A stretch of DNA of 59,172 nucleotides from Rathayibacter rhapontici (GTDB lineage Bacteria > Actinomycetota > Actinomycetes > Actinomycetales > Microbacteriaceae). The stretch spans positions 1-59,172 of the forward strand of contig NZ_MUKN01000018.1 in the NCBI RefSeq assembly GCF_001995175.1. The letters run 5' to 3'. The position numbers were made by a program, and so were the translations under genes. Below, piece after piece: positions 27,296 to 36,403 of the stretch (position 1 is its first letter; every line of letters starts with the position of its first letter). The notes under the pieces are model-generated. The model was not told the DNA's origin, did no database searches, and saw only the letters and a program-made list of their open reading frames with translations.

Positions 27296-27634
27296 GATGT
27301 CCGGCAGGGCGAGCGCGCGGTGCCCGATGCCCGATCGGGCGAGCTGACCGCCGATGCCCGGATGGGCGAGTACCGCGCCGATGCCCGGCAGGGCGAGCCG
27401 TGTATCGATGCCCGGCAGGGTGGACTGTGTGCCGCTGCCCGGCAGGGCGAGCCGTGTGTTAGTGCCCGGCAGGGTGAACTGTGCGCCGATGCCCGAGAGG
27501 GCGAGCCGTGTGTCGATGCCCGATAGGGCGAGCCGTTTGTCGATGCCCGGAAGGGCGAGCTCCGCGCCGATGCCCGGCAGGGCGAGCCGTGTATCGATGC
27601 CCGGCAGGGTGAGCTGAGCGCCGATGCCCGGAGG
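27296..27634. repeat. 27-bp tandem repeat array
   Basis: Eleven complete 27-bp units run from 27326 to 27622, each starting near GATGCCCGGCAGGGCGAG. They are preceded by a 30-bp degenerate unit (27296-27325) and followed by a partial one (27623-27634). Spacing is exactly 27 throughout. Two unit types partly alternate (ending CCGTGTATC or CTGTGCGCC), and 27380-27433 recurs at 27569-27622, so a 54-bp dimer was probably duplicated. All frames stay open because 27 is a multiple of three; read in minus frame it would give a nine-residue LALPGIDTR-like repeat. Confidence 0.92.
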
Positions 27635-27672
27635 GCAGCGCGCACCCCACCCGAGCGCCGCGAGGCGCATCC

Positions 27673-27698
27673 GGAGATCCGCGTCCCAGCGGATCTCC
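27673..27698. repeat. Palindrome, possible third member of the TGGCAC-loop hairpin family
   Basis: GGAGATCCGC and GCGGATCTCC flank GTCCCA, which reads TGGGAC on the other strand and so differs by one base from the TGGCAC loop of the copies at 129-150 and 26798-26823. The flanks are not obviously related to those copies. Confidence 0.6.
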
Positions 27699-27752
27699 GT
27701 CGCCGCACCGCACCGGCCCTCGGGAACTCAGCCCCCTAGGGAGCGGACGCGC

Positions 27753-27830
27753 CTTCGTTGCGCTCGGCGCAACGAAGCCCGCGTTCCGCTCGGTCTACTG
27801 GGCGAAGCCCCGTCAGACCGACCGGAACGC
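27753..27830. terminator. Two consecutive perfect inverted repeats after fabF
   Basis: CTTCGTTGCGC/GCGCAACGAAG (27753-27777, loop TCG) and a 16-bp stem with arms GCGTTCCGCTCGGTCT (27781-27796) and AGACCGACCGGAACGC (27815-27830), which overlaps the fabF stop codon. Neither is followed by a T tract on the minus strand. They may still end or protect the fab transcript. Confidence 0.45.
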
Positions 27831-29050
27831 GGCCACAGCATTGTGCCCCCCGAACCCGAAGGAGTTCGAGAGGGCGACGAGCGGGCCGTCGCCGAGGGCG
27901 CGGGGGCTGGTGACGACGTCGAGGGGGATCTGGGGGTCCTGCTCGGTGAGGTTGATCGTCGGCGGGGCGGTGCGCTCGTGGAGGGCGAGCACGGTGAAGA
28001 TCGCCTCGAGGGCGCCGGTGCCGCCGAGGAGGTGGCCGGTGGCCGCCTTCGTCGCCGAGACGGCGATGCTGGGCAGGTGGTCGCCGAACACGCGGGCCAG
28101 GGCGCGGTACTCGGCGATGTCGCCGACCGGGGTGCTGGTCGCGTGGGCGTTGACGTGGACGACGTCGGTGGGCGCGGCGCCGGCCTGCTCGAGGGCGGCG
28201 ATCATCGCGCGGGCGGCGGCGGAGCCCTCGGGGTCGGGGGCGGTGATGTGGTACGAGTCGCTGGTGACGGCGCCGCCGGCGAGCTCGGCGTAGATGCGGG
28301 CGCGCGGGCGAGGGCGTGCTCCTCGGTCTCGAGGACGAGCGAGGCGGCTCCCTCGCCCATGACGAAGCCGTCGCGGCTCACGTCGTAGGGGCGGGAGGCG
28401 GTGGCCGGGTCGTCGTTGCGGCGCGAGAGGGCCTGCATGGCGGCGAAGGCGGCGAGGGGGAGCGGGTGGATGACCGACTCCGTGCCGCCGGCGATGACGA
28501 CGTCGGCGAGACCGCGCTGGAGGTGCTCGTAGGCGTTCGCGAGAGCTTCGGTGCTCGAGGCGCAGGCCGAGACGTCGGTGCGGGCGTAGGCGCGGGAGGG
28601 GATGGACATGCTGATCGCGGCGGCGGCGGCGTTGGGCATGAGCATCGGGATGGTCATGGGCAGGACGCGGCGGGGTCCGCGCTCGCGCAACGTGTCCCAC
28701 GCGTCGAGCAGCGTCCAGAGTCCGCCGATGCCGGTGGAGTAGTCGACGCCCACGCGCAGCGGGTCGATGTCGGTGATGCCCGCGTCGGCCCAGGCCTCGC
28801 GAGCCGAGATCACGGCGAAACGGGCGGAGGGATCGAGCCGCTTGAACTCGGCACGGGGCAGGACGTCCTCGGGACGGACCTTGGCCTGGCCGGCGAACGT
28901 CACGGGCAGCTCGTGCTTCGCGACCCACTCGGCCTCGATGGTGCTGATGCCGGACTCCCCTGCGAGCAGGGCGTTCCACGAGTCCCGGGCGGTCCCGCCG
29001 AGGGGCGTGGTGGCTCCGAGGCCGGTGACGACGATTTTCTTGGTGCTCAT
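27813..29050 (-). CDS. fabF: Beta-ketoacyl-ACP synthase II (apparent frameshift near 28301-28312)
   Basis: Condenses malonyl-ACP with growing acyl-ACP in type II fatty-acid synthesis. The N-terminal fragment has the active-site C163 (TDVSACASS). The C-terminal fragment has HVNAHATSTPVGD and SNSFGFGGHN with the two catalytic histidines. The fragments are in different frames, joined at CTCGCCCGCGCGCCCGC; one added base gives ALARGARIYAELAGG and about 412 residues, normal for FabF. Start ATG 29050 (MSTKKIVVTG). Last gene of the minus-strand fab operon, 94 nt after acpP. As the gene is essential, the break is probably a sequence error. Confidence 0.93.
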
Positions 29051-29144
29051 GACGACGTTCTCTGTTCCGTGACGGGGTGGGTGCGGGCGCACCCCGGCCG
29101 GGCGGGAGCCGGGCCGGGGTGTCCGCCTCAGGGGCGCGGAAGTG

Positions 29145-29393
29145 CTACTCGGACGCCTTGACGATGAAGGTGACCGCGTCGCCGACCGTCTTGAGGTTCT
29201 TGACCTCGTCGTCCGGGATCTTCACGTCGAACTTCTCCTCGGCGTTGACGACGATGGTCATCATCGAGATGGAGTCGATGTCGAGGTCGTCGGTGAACGA
29301 CTTGTCCATCTCGACGGAATCGGTCGCGATGCCGGTCTCGTCGTTGACCAGCTCGGCCAGGCCGGCGAGGACTTCTTCGGTGGACAGTGCCAT
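29145..29393 (-). CDS. acpP: Acyl carrier protein
   Basis: 82 residues, acidic. S41 in DLDIDSISMM is the attachment site for 4-phosphopantetheine; the DSI(S) form instead of DSL is usual in actinobacterial ACPs. Four-helix ACP pattern throughout (STEEVLAGLAELVNDETGI to VGDAVTFIVKASE). AGGAGAG lies before the start. It lies between fabH and fabF and carries the acyl chains for both. Confidence 0.97.
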   Translation of the reverse strand: MALSTEEVLAGLAELVNDETGIATDSVEMDKSFTDDLDIDSISMMTIVVNAEEKFDVKIPDDEVKNLKTVGDAVTFIVKASE

Positions 29394-29469
29394 GGTGCTC
29401 TCCTTGAGGGGTTCGGTTCGGGTTGTCGTCGAGTGACCGTGAGTCAGTTTAGGGGTGGGGTGGTGCCCC

Positions 29470-30474
29470 CTAAGGGAGCACCACGACCTGCGCGCCGAAG
29501 ACGAGTCCGGCGCCGAACCCGATCTGCAGGGCGAGTCCGCCGCTGAGCTCGGGGTGCTCCTCGAGCAGGCGGTGGGTCGCCAGCGGGATGGAGGCGGCGG
29601 AGGTGTTGCCGGTCGTCTCGATGTCGCGGGCGATCGTGACGGTGTCGGGCAGCTTGAGCTGCTTCGCGAACTCGTCGATGATGCGCATGTTCGCCTGGTG
29701 CGGGATGAACGCGGCGAGGTCGGAGGGCTCGACGCCCGCCTCCGCCAGCGCCTGCTTCGCGATCTTCGCCATGTCCCAGACGGCCCAGCGGAAGACGGAG
29801 GGGCCGTCCTGGCGGAGGGTGGGCCATTCGGCGCGCCCCTCGCGGTAGGCGAGCATCGGGTTGTCCATGCCGACGGTGTCCCAGCGGGAGCCGTCCGAGC
29901 CCCAGACCGTCTTCGAGATGCCAGCCGAGTCGCTCGGCCCGACGACCGCCGCGCCGGCGCCGTCGCCCAGGAGGAACGAGATGCTGCGGTCGGTGGGGCT
30001 GACCAGGTCCGAGAGCTTCTCGGCGCCGACGACGAGCACGTACTCGGCGAGGCCGGAGCGGATGAACGAGTCGGCCTGCGCGATGCCGTACGTGTATCCG
30101 GCGCAGGCGGCCGAGATGTCGTAGGCCGGGGCCGGGTTGGCGCCGATGCGGTCGGCCAGGAGGGCCGCGAGCGACGGGGTCTGCACCGTGTTGCTGATGG
30201 TCGAGACGAGGACGACGCCGATCTGGTCGGGACGGATGCCGGCCTTCTCGATCGCCTCGAGGGAGGCGGTGGTCGCGAGGTCGACCGCCTGGACGTCGGC
30301 CGAGGCGCGGCGGCGCTCGATGATGCCGGTGCGCTGGCGGATCCACTCGTCGGAGGAGTTGATCGGCTCGATCAGGTCGTCGTTCGGCACGACGCGGTCG
30401 CCGCGCGCCGCTCCGATGCCGAGGATCCGGGTGTAGGCGGTACCGCTGGACTGGGTGAGGGAAGGGGTCGTCAT
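29470..30474 (-). CDS. fabH: Beta-ketoacyl-ACP synthase III
   Basis: Starts fatty-acid chains by condensing an acyl-CoA primer with malonyl-ACP. 334 residues; catalytic C124 in DISAACAGYTYG, His in FIPHQANMRI and Asn in TTGNTSAASIP complete the triad. In actinobacteria this enzyme often accepts branched primers, in keeping with the branched lipids of the group (inference). The ATG at 30474 follows AGGAGAG, 12 nt after the end of fabD. Confidence 0.97.
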   Translation of the reverse strand: MTTPSLTQSSGTAYTRILGIGAARGDRVVPNDDLIEPINSSDEWIRQRTGIIERRRASADVQAVDLATTASLEAIEKAGIRPDQIGVVLVSTISNTVQTPSLAALLADRIGANPAPAYDISAACAGYTYGIAQADSFIRSGLAEYVLVVGAEKLSDLVSPTDRSISFLLGDGAGAAVVGPSDSAGISKTVWGSDGSRWDTVGMDNPMLAYREGRAEWPTLRQDGPSVFRWAVWDMAKIAKQALAEAGVEPSDLAAFIPHQANMRIIDEFAKQLKLPDTVTIARDIETTGNTSAASIPLATHRLLEEHPELSGGLALQIGFGAGLVFGAQVVVLP

Positions 30475-30486
30475 GGGTCTCTCCTG

Positions 30487-31410
30487 CTAGGCGGCGTGCT
30501 CGTCGATGAAGGCGCGGGCGGCGTCGAGGTCGTCGGGGGTCTTGACCGCGAGGGTCGGCAGGCCCTTGAGGCCGCGCTTGGCGAGGCCGACGAGGGCGCC
30601 GGCGGGGGCGAGCTCGATGAGGCCGGTGACTCCCGCCTCGGCGAACGCGGCCATGCAGAGGTCCCAGCGCACCGGCGAGGCGACCTGGCCCACGAGGAGG
30701 TCCAGGAAGGCCGGGCCGGACTCGACGACCGAGCCGTCGCGGTTGGTCCACAGGCGCAGGGTCGGGTCGGACGGGGTGAGGCCGGCGGCCACCTCGGCGA
30801 GCGAGTCGCGGGCGGGCGCCATGTAGCGGGTGTGGAAGGCTCCGGCGACCTGGAGCGGGATGACGCGGGTGCCGGCGACCGGCTCGTCCTTGAGCGCCTG
30901 CAGGGCGTCGACGGCTCCCGCGACCACGATCTGCCCGCCGCCGTTGTAGTTGGCCGGCTCGAGGCCGAGCTCGTCCAGGCGGGCGAGGAGCGCCTGCTCG
31001 TCGCCACCGAGGACGGCGCTCATCGCGGTCGGCTCGGCGGCGGCCGCCGCGGCCATGGCGCGGGCGCGCTCGCGGACGAAGACGAGGGCGTCGGCCTCGG
31101 AGAGGACTCCCGCTCCGGCGGCCGCGGTGATCTCGCCCACCGAGTGCCCGGCGATGCCGGCGATCCGATCGCGGCGTCCGCCCTCGAGGAGGGCGGCGAG
31201 GCTGACGAGTCCGGCGGAGACGATCAGCGGCTGGGCGACCGCGGTGTCGCGGATGGTGTCCGCATCCGACTCGGTGCCGTGCGCCGCGAGGTCGATGCCG
31301 ACGGCGTCGGAGTGGGCCGCCACCTGCTCGGCGACGGACGGAACGGCCAACCAGGGCGCGAGGAATCCGGGGGTCTGGGAGCCCTGACCCGGGGCGACGA
31401 CGACGATCAC
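30487..31410 (-). CDS. fabD: Malonyl-CoA:ACP transacylase
   Basis: Loads malonyl groups on ACP. 307 residues, GTG start. GQGSQTPG (9-16), nucleophile S90 in GHSVGE and GAFHTRYM with the catalytic His are all present. It is the first fab gene after the regulator; the 93-nt gap upstream holds a 17-bp palindrome that could be the binding site of the adjacent FasR-like protein. Confidence 0.96.
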   Translation of the reverse strand: MIVVVAPGQGSQTPGFLAPWLAVPSVAEQVAAHSDAVGIDLAAHGTESDADTIRDTAVAQPLIVSAGLVSLAALLEGGRRDRIAGIAGHSVGEITAAAGAGVLSEADALVFVRERARAMAAAAAAEPTAMSAVLGGDEQALLARLDELGLEPANYNGGGQIVVAGAVDALQALKDEPVAGTRVIPLQVAGAFHTRYMAPARDSLAEVAAGLTPSDPTLRLWTNRDGSVVESGPAFLDLLVGQVASPVRWDLCMAAFAEAGVTGLIELAPAGALVGLAKRGLKGLPTLAVKTPDDLDAARAFIDEHAA

Positions 31411-31465
31411 GTGTCCAGTCTTCCGATCCGCGCCACCGTGGGCGCCACTTGTTCGTACGGAGAAA

Positions 31466-31482
31466 CCACAAAGAGCTTGTGG
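31466..31482. promoter_or_regulatory. Candidate operator upstream of fabD
   Basis: CCACAA-AGAGC-TTGTGG is a perfect 6-bp inverted repeat with a 5-bp spacer, lying 56 nt before the fabD start. Related half-sites (ACAAG, CTTGT) recur on both sides within 40 nt. No other inverted repeat of this quality lies in the gap. Binding by the adjacent FasR-like protein is inference. Confidence 0.5.
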
Positions 31483-31503
31483 CGGGTCTACAAGGAGTCG
31501 GCG

Positions 31504-32775
31504 TCAGCTGCGCGCGGGACGGCGCCGGACGGCTCCGTCGGGGTCGCTCATCGAGCCGAGGATGAGCGCCGACTGGAGGATGAGCGCCTCCCTGGCCCCC
31601 GTCGCGTCCCAGCCGATCACCTCGGCGACGCGCTTCAGCCGGTAGCGGACCGTGTTGGGGTGCACGAACAGCTCGCGGGCGGTCGCCTCGAGCGAGCGCC
31701 CGTTGTCGAGGTAGGCCCACAGCGTGGTGAGCAGCTCGGTCGAGTGCTTCTGCAGGGGCTTGTAGATCTGGGTGATGAGGCTCTGCCGGGCGAGCGGATC
31801 GCCGGCGAGCGCGCGCTCGGGCAGGAGGTCGTCGGCACTGACCGGTCGCGGCGCGTTCCGCCAGGAGCGGGCGACGGCGAAGCCGGCCAGAGCGGCCCGG
31901 GCGCTGCGGGAGGCCTCGACGAGTGTCGGGACCTCGTGGCCCAGCACCAGGTGGCCGGTGCCGAACCCGGGCTCGAGCGCCTCCGCGATCTCGAGGAACG
32001 CGACCGGCGGACCCGTCTCCTCCGTCGCGTTCTCGCTCGGCTCGGCGCGGCCGATCACCAGGACGAGGCGGCTGCCCTGGACGCCGATGAGCACGTCGGC
32101 GTCCATGTGCCGGGCGGTCCGCCGCAGCTGGTCGACGTCGAGCATCTTCGGCGCCGTGCCGACCAGGACCGCGACCTCGCCGTGCCCGTGCCAGCCGAGG
32201 GCGGCGATGCGGCTGGGCAGCTCGTCGTCGGCCTCGCCGGTCAGGATCGAGTCGACCACGAGGGCCTCGAGGCGCGCATCCCAGAGGCCGCGGGCCTCGG
32301 CGGCGCGCGCGTAGACGTCGGCCGCCGCGAACGCCACCTCGCGGGAGTAGAGGAGGATCGCCTCGCGGAGGTCCTCGCTGCCGTTGCGGACCCGGTCCTC
32401 GACCACCTCGACGGTGACCTTGATCAACTGCAGCGTCTGGGTCAGCGACACCGAGCGGAGCAGCTCCCGGGGAGCGGCTCCGAACACGTCCGCCGCGATC
32501 CACGGGGTCGCCTGCGGATCGTCGAACCACGAGATGAACGACGTGATGCCGGCCTGGGCGACCAGGCCGACGGCCGAGCGCCGACCCGGCGGCATCGCTC
32601 CGTACCAGGGGAGCGTGTCGTCCAGGCGCTTGATGGTCTGCGTCGCGAGTTCACCGGCGATGGTGCGCAGCCACGCGAGGGTCTGCTCCTTGGTGCGCGC
32701 AGCACCCGGCCGTGAGGCCGGGGCTGCGGCAGCAGACCCTCGCGTGGTCGACGACGACGCGTCGGGGGAGAGCAC
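31504..32775 (-). CDS. fasR: PucR/CdaR-type transcriptional regulator, FasR-like
   Basis: 423 residues from the GTG at 32775, 12 nt after the aceE stop. The C-terminal helix-turn-helix ([30 protein letters not shown]) is the PucR/CdaR type, and the N-terminal and central regions ([25 protein letters not shown]; a GGDEF-like remnant in [14 protein letters not shown]) fit the family. The same gene type precedes fabD in Streptomyces, where FasR activates the fab operon, so position and family support the name. I have not excluded another target. Confidence 0.8.
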   Translation of the reverse strand: MLSPDASSSTTRGSAAAAPASRPGAARTKEQTLAWLRTIAGELATQTIKRLDDTLPWYGAMPPGRRSAVGLVAQAGITSFISWFDDPQATPWIAADVFGAAPRELLRSVSLTQTLQLIKVTVEVVEDRVRNGSEDLREAILLYSREVAFAAADVYARAAEARGLWDARLEALVVDSILTGEADDELPSRIAALGWHGHGEVAVLVGTAPKMLDVDQLRRTARHMDADVLIGVQGSRLVLVIGRAEPSENATEETGPPVAFLEIAEALEPGFGTGHLVLGHEVPTLVEASRSARAALAGFAVARSWRNAPRPVSADDLLPERALAGDPLARQSLITQIYKPLQKHSTELLTTLWAYLDNGRSLEATARELFVHPNTVRYRLKRVAEVIGWDATGAREALILQSALILGSMSDPDGAVRRRPARS

Positions 32776-32786
32776 CGACTTGTCCG

Positions 32787-35511
32787 TCAGCTCTCGCCGC
32801 CCGCGTTGCCGGTGGTGCCGGCGTTCACGTCGTGCAGCCGGTACTTCTCGATCGCCTGGACCGACAGCGAGGGGTCGACCTCGCCGCGCTTGGCGAGCAG
32901 CTGCAGCGTGCGCACCACGACGGACGGGCCGTCGATCTTGAAGTGGCGACGAGCGGCGGCGCGGGTGTCCGAGAAGCCGAAGTCGTCCGCTCCGAGCGTC
33001 GCGAAGTCGCCCGGGATGAACTGGCGCAGCTGGTCGGGCACCTGGTGCGAGAAGTCGGAGACGGCGACGAAGGGGCCCTTCGCGTCGGCGAGCTTCTCGG
33101 TGACGTACGGCACCTGCTGAGCGTCCTCGGGGTGGAGGAAGTTGTGCTGCTCGGCCTTCATGCCGTCGCGGCGCAGCTCGTTCCACGAGGTGACCGACCA
33201 GACGTCGGCCGAGACGCCCCAGTCCTCCGCGAGGAGCTTCTGCGCCTCGATCGCCCACGGCACCGCGACGCCGCTGGCCAGCAGCTGCGCCTTGGGTCCG
33301 TCCCACTGGCCCCAGGAGACGCGGTGGATGCCGCGGACGATGCCGTCCACATCCACGTCCTCGGGCTCGGCGGGCTGCACGATCGGCTCGTTGTACACCG
33401 TGAGGTAGTACATGACGTTCGGATCGGAGTGCTCGCCGCCGTACATCCGCTGGAGACCGGACTGCACGATGTGCGCGATCTCGTAGCCGTACGCCGGGTC
33501 GTAGCTGACGACGGCCGGGTTGGTCGCCGCGAGGATCGGGGAGTGCCCGTCCGCGTGCTGCAGGCCCTCGCCGGTCAGCGTGGTGCGTCCGGCGGTCGCT
33601 CCGATCATGAAGCCGCGGGCCATCATGTCGCCCGCCGCCCAGATCGCGTCGCCGGTGCGCTGGAACCCGAACATCGAGTAGAAGACGTAGACCGGGATGA
33701 GCGGCTCGCCCTGCGTCGAGTAGGAGGTGCCCACCGCGGTGAACGCCGCCAGCGCCCGCCTCGTTGATGCCGACGTGCAGGATCTGCCCCTGGGGGCTCT
33801 CCTTGTACGCCAGCAGCAGCTCGCGGTCGACCGAGGTGTAGTGCTGCCCGCGGGGGTTGTAGATCTTCGCGTTCGGGAAGAACGCGTCCATGCCGAAGGT
33901 GCGGGCCTCGTCCGGGATGATCGGGACGACGCGGTTGCCGAAGTCCTTGGAGCGGAGGATGTCCTTCAGGATGCGGACGAACGCCATCGTGGTGGCGATC
34001 TCCTGCGTCCCGGAGCCCTTCTTGCCGATCTTGTACGCGGAGTCGTCCGGGAGGTTGAGCTGCGTGTACTTCGAGCGGCGCTCGGGGAGGTAGCCGCCGA
34101 GCGCGCGGCGGCGCTCCTGCAGGTACTCGATCGCCTCGTCGTTCTGACCGGGGTGGTAGTACGGCGGGAGGTAGGGGTTCTCCTCGAGCTGGGCGTCCGT
34201 GATCGGGATCCGCATGGTGTCGCGGAAGCCCTTCAGGTTGTCCAGCGTCATCTTCTTCATCTGGTGGGTCGCGTTGCGGCCCTCGAAGCTGCGGCCGAGA
34301 CCGTAGCCCTTGATGGTGTGGGCGAGGATGACGGTGGGCTGGCCCTTGTGCTCCGTCGCGGCCTTCATGGCCGCGTAGATCTTGCGGTAGTCGTGGCCAC
34401 CGCGGCGAAGACCCCAGATCTGCTCGTCGGAGTAGTCCTCGACCAGCTTCTTGGCGCGCTCGTCGCGGCCGAAGAAGTTCTCGCGGACGTAGGCGCCGTC
34501 CTCCGTCTTGTAGGTCTGGAAGTCGCCGTCGGGCGTCTTGTTCATCAGGTCGAGCAGCGCGCCCTCGGTGTCGCGGGCGAGCAGGTCGTCCCACTCGCGG
34601 CCCCAGATCAGCTTGATGACGTTCCAGCCGGCACCGCGGAAGTACGACTCGAGCTCCTGCACGATCTTGCCGTTGCCGCGGACGGGTCCGTCGAGGCGCT
34701 GGAGGTTGCAGTTGACGATGAAGTTCAGGTTGTCGAGGCCGTCGTTCGCGGCCACCTGGAGCTGACCGCGCGACTCGACCTCGTCCATCTCGCCGTCGCC
34801 GAGGAAGGCCCAGACCTGCTGGTCGGACGCGTCCTTGATGCCGCGGTTGGTGAGGTACTTGTTCGCCTGCGCCTGGTAGATCGCGTTGATCGGCCCGAGG
34901 CCCATCGACACGGTCGGGAACTGCCAGAACTCCGGCATGAGGCGCGGGTGCGGGTAGCTCGAGAGCCCTCCGCCGCTGTGCGAGCGCTCCTGACGGAAGC
35001 CGTCGAGCTGGTGCTCGGTCAGGCGTCCCTCGAGGTAGGCGCGGGCGTAGGGACCGGGCGAGGCGTGACCCTGGATGAAGACCTGGTCGCCTCCGCCGGG
35101 GTGGTCCTGGCCGCGGAAGAAGTGGTTGAAGCCGACCTCGTACAGCGACGCGCTCGACGCGTACGTCGAGATGTGGCCGCCGACGCCGATGCCGGGACGC
35201 TGCGCGCGGTGCACGAGGATCGCGGCGTTCCAGCGGATCCACGCGCGGTAGCGGCGCTCGACGTCCTCGTCACCGGGGAACTCGGGCTCGTTCTCGGGCG
35301 CGATGGTGTTGATGTAGTCCGTGGTCGGCACCATCGGCACGCCGAGGTGCAGCTCCTTGGAGTGCTTGAGGAGGCTGAGCATGACGTCGCGTCCGCGACC
35401 CGCACCCCGCTCCTGCACGAGCGCGTCCAGCGACTCGTTCCACTCCGACGTTTCCTCGGGGTCCGAGTCCACGTGACCGACGGAATACGGGTCCTGATCG
35501 TTAACAGTCAC
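32787..35511 (-). CDS. aceE: Pyruvate dehydrogenase E1 component, homodimeric (apparent frameshift near 33750-33756)
   Basis: Decarboxylates pyruvate with thiamine diphosphate and feeds acetyl groups to the E2 of the complex. About 908 residues after repair. The TPP motif is [15 protein letters not shown] ... NFIVNCN. Later regions [30 protein letters not shown] and [21 protein letters not shown] match actinobacterial AceE. The frame break at GGCGCTGGCG equals a loss of two bases (GC); restored it reads [20 protein letters not shown] start at 35511 after GAGG. First gene of the aceE-fasR-fab block, so acetyl-CoA supply and fatty-acid synthesis are neighbours. Confidence 0.95.
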
Positions 35512-35831
35512 CCTCGACCTCTCTCTGGGGGCAGATCGTGCCCGAGACATCATTCTCATGAAGCGGTGCGGATCCACGCGCGGGGGCTACGGATGACGAG
35601 CTGCGCGCAGGCACCTGGGCAAGCCTAGCGATTCCCGCCTACTGTGGCGATCCACGACGGAAGCGTTCAGCGGTCTGTGGGGTAGCACCATCCGGAGGGC
35701 CCTTCGCGGCCATCGGGCGAGTCGGCTCCGATCCCCGGTTCGACGATCCCCCTTGGTGGGGGCCCGAAGCGGGTCTAGCATTGCCCCTCGTGCTCGCGCG
35801 AATCTCGTGCGCACGGAAGGACATCGGACCG
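35512..35831. other. Divergent promoter region between aceE and ahpE
   Basis: A 320-nt gene-free stretch. On the plus strand TTGGTG (35753-35758), 16 nt, TAGCAT (35775-35780) is a good promoter for ahpE. On the minus strand GAGAAT (35554-35559 region) may serve aceE. No long inverted repeat was noticed. Confidence 0.5.
35753..35780 (+). promoter_or_regulatory. Promoter of ahpE
   Basis: TTGGTG, 16-nt spacer, TAGCAT. The inferred transcription start near 35787 leaves a leader of about 45 nt before the ATG at 35832. Confidence 0.5.
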
Positions 35832-36305
35832 ATGGCTCTCGAGAAGCTGACGCTCGCTCCCGACTTCGAACTCGCCAACCAGTACGGCGAGCGGATCCAG
35901 CTCGGCGACTTCCACGGGCGGCGCAACGTCGCCCTCGTCTTCTTCCCCCTCGCCTTCTCGGGCACCTGCACGGGGGAGTTCTGCGCTCTGCGCGAGAACC
36001 TCTCGCTCTTCGAGCACGCGGACGTCGAGGTGATCGGCATCTCCGTCGACTCCAAGCACACGCTGCGCGCCTGGGGCGAGAAGCAGGGCTACGACTTCAC
36101 GCTGCTCTCGGACTTCTGGCCGCACGGCGACGTGGCGAAGCAGTACGGCGTCTTCGTCGAGAGCAAGGGCTACGCGACGCGCGCGACGTTCCTCATCGAT
36201 CGGGAGGGCGTCATCCGCGACACCTTCATCACCGAGCCCGGCGAGGCGCGCTCGATCGACGCGTACCGCGCCGCCATCGAGGCCCTGCAGCCGGCGCACG
36301 CCTGA
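35832..36305 (+). CDS. ahpE: AhpE-like peroxiredoxin
   Basis: 157 residues. Thiol-dependent reduction of peroxides in the cytoplasm. The peroxidatic site is PLAFSGTCTGEFCAL, and the segment LLSDFWPHGDVAKQYGVF is close to mycobacterial AhpE. Unlike the single-cysteine active-site stretch of that enzyme, a second Cys follows five residues after the first and could resolve the sulfenic acid (inference). Own promoter; divergent from aceE. Confidence 0.9.
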   Translation: MALEKLTLAPDFELANQYGERIQLGDFHGRRNVALVFFPLAFSGTCTGEFCALRENLSLFEHADVEVIGISVDSKHTLRAWGEKQGYDFTLLSDFWPHGDVAKQYGVFVESKGYATRATFLIDREGVIRDTFITEPGEARSIDAYRAAIEALQPAHA

Positions 36306-36318
36306 CGCTCTCCGCGAG

Positions 36319-36367
36319 ATGCCGCTCCGGTACGGCTCCTGCGGCGTGCCGTGCACCGGAGTGGCAT
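36319..36367. terminator. Bidirectional hairpin between convergent genes
   Basis: ATGCCGCTCCGGT (36319-36331) pairs with ACCGGAGTGGCAT (36355-36367) with one mismatch; ACGGC/GCCGT extends the stem inward. It lies between the ends of ahpE and the DUF1345 gene and could end both transcripts. No T tract. Confidence 0.6.
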
Positions 36368-36403
36368 CCCGCCCAGGCGCAGCCCGAGTGATCGGGTAGC
36401 GGG

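Larger units (their letters stand above)
26699..27812. other. Gene-free, repeat-rich region between DUF3145 and fabF
   Basis: About 1.1 kb without a believable gene. ORFs run through it on both strands only because stop codons are rare at this GC content; none has a ribosome site or conserved motif. The stretch consists of a dispersed repeat (26742-26825), an imperfect 200-bp-spaced duplication (from 26910 and 27109), a 27-bp tandem array (27296-27634) and several perfect inverted repeats (27673-27830). Codon-position composition differs from that of flanking genes. Confidence 0.7.

Noticed and set aside
27296..27634. CRISPR array
   Set aside because: Units follow each other directly with no unique spacers and are degenerate; no cas gene is nearby.
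27137..27670. Minus-strand ORF encoding nine-residue repeats
   Set aside because: No ribosome site or promoter at its start, other frames equally open, and non-repeat parts look non-coding. Kept as a finding on the array but not as a gene.
29444..32530. Minus-strand open frame of about 1000 codons through the fab genes
   Set aside because: It is a shadow of fabH, fabD and fasR in the wrong frame; no motif and strongly biased composition.
29455..32715. Plus-strand open frame of about 1080 codons opposite the fab genes
   Set aside because: Antisense shadow: Asp/Glu/Gly/Arg-rich repeats of reversed codons and no start signal.
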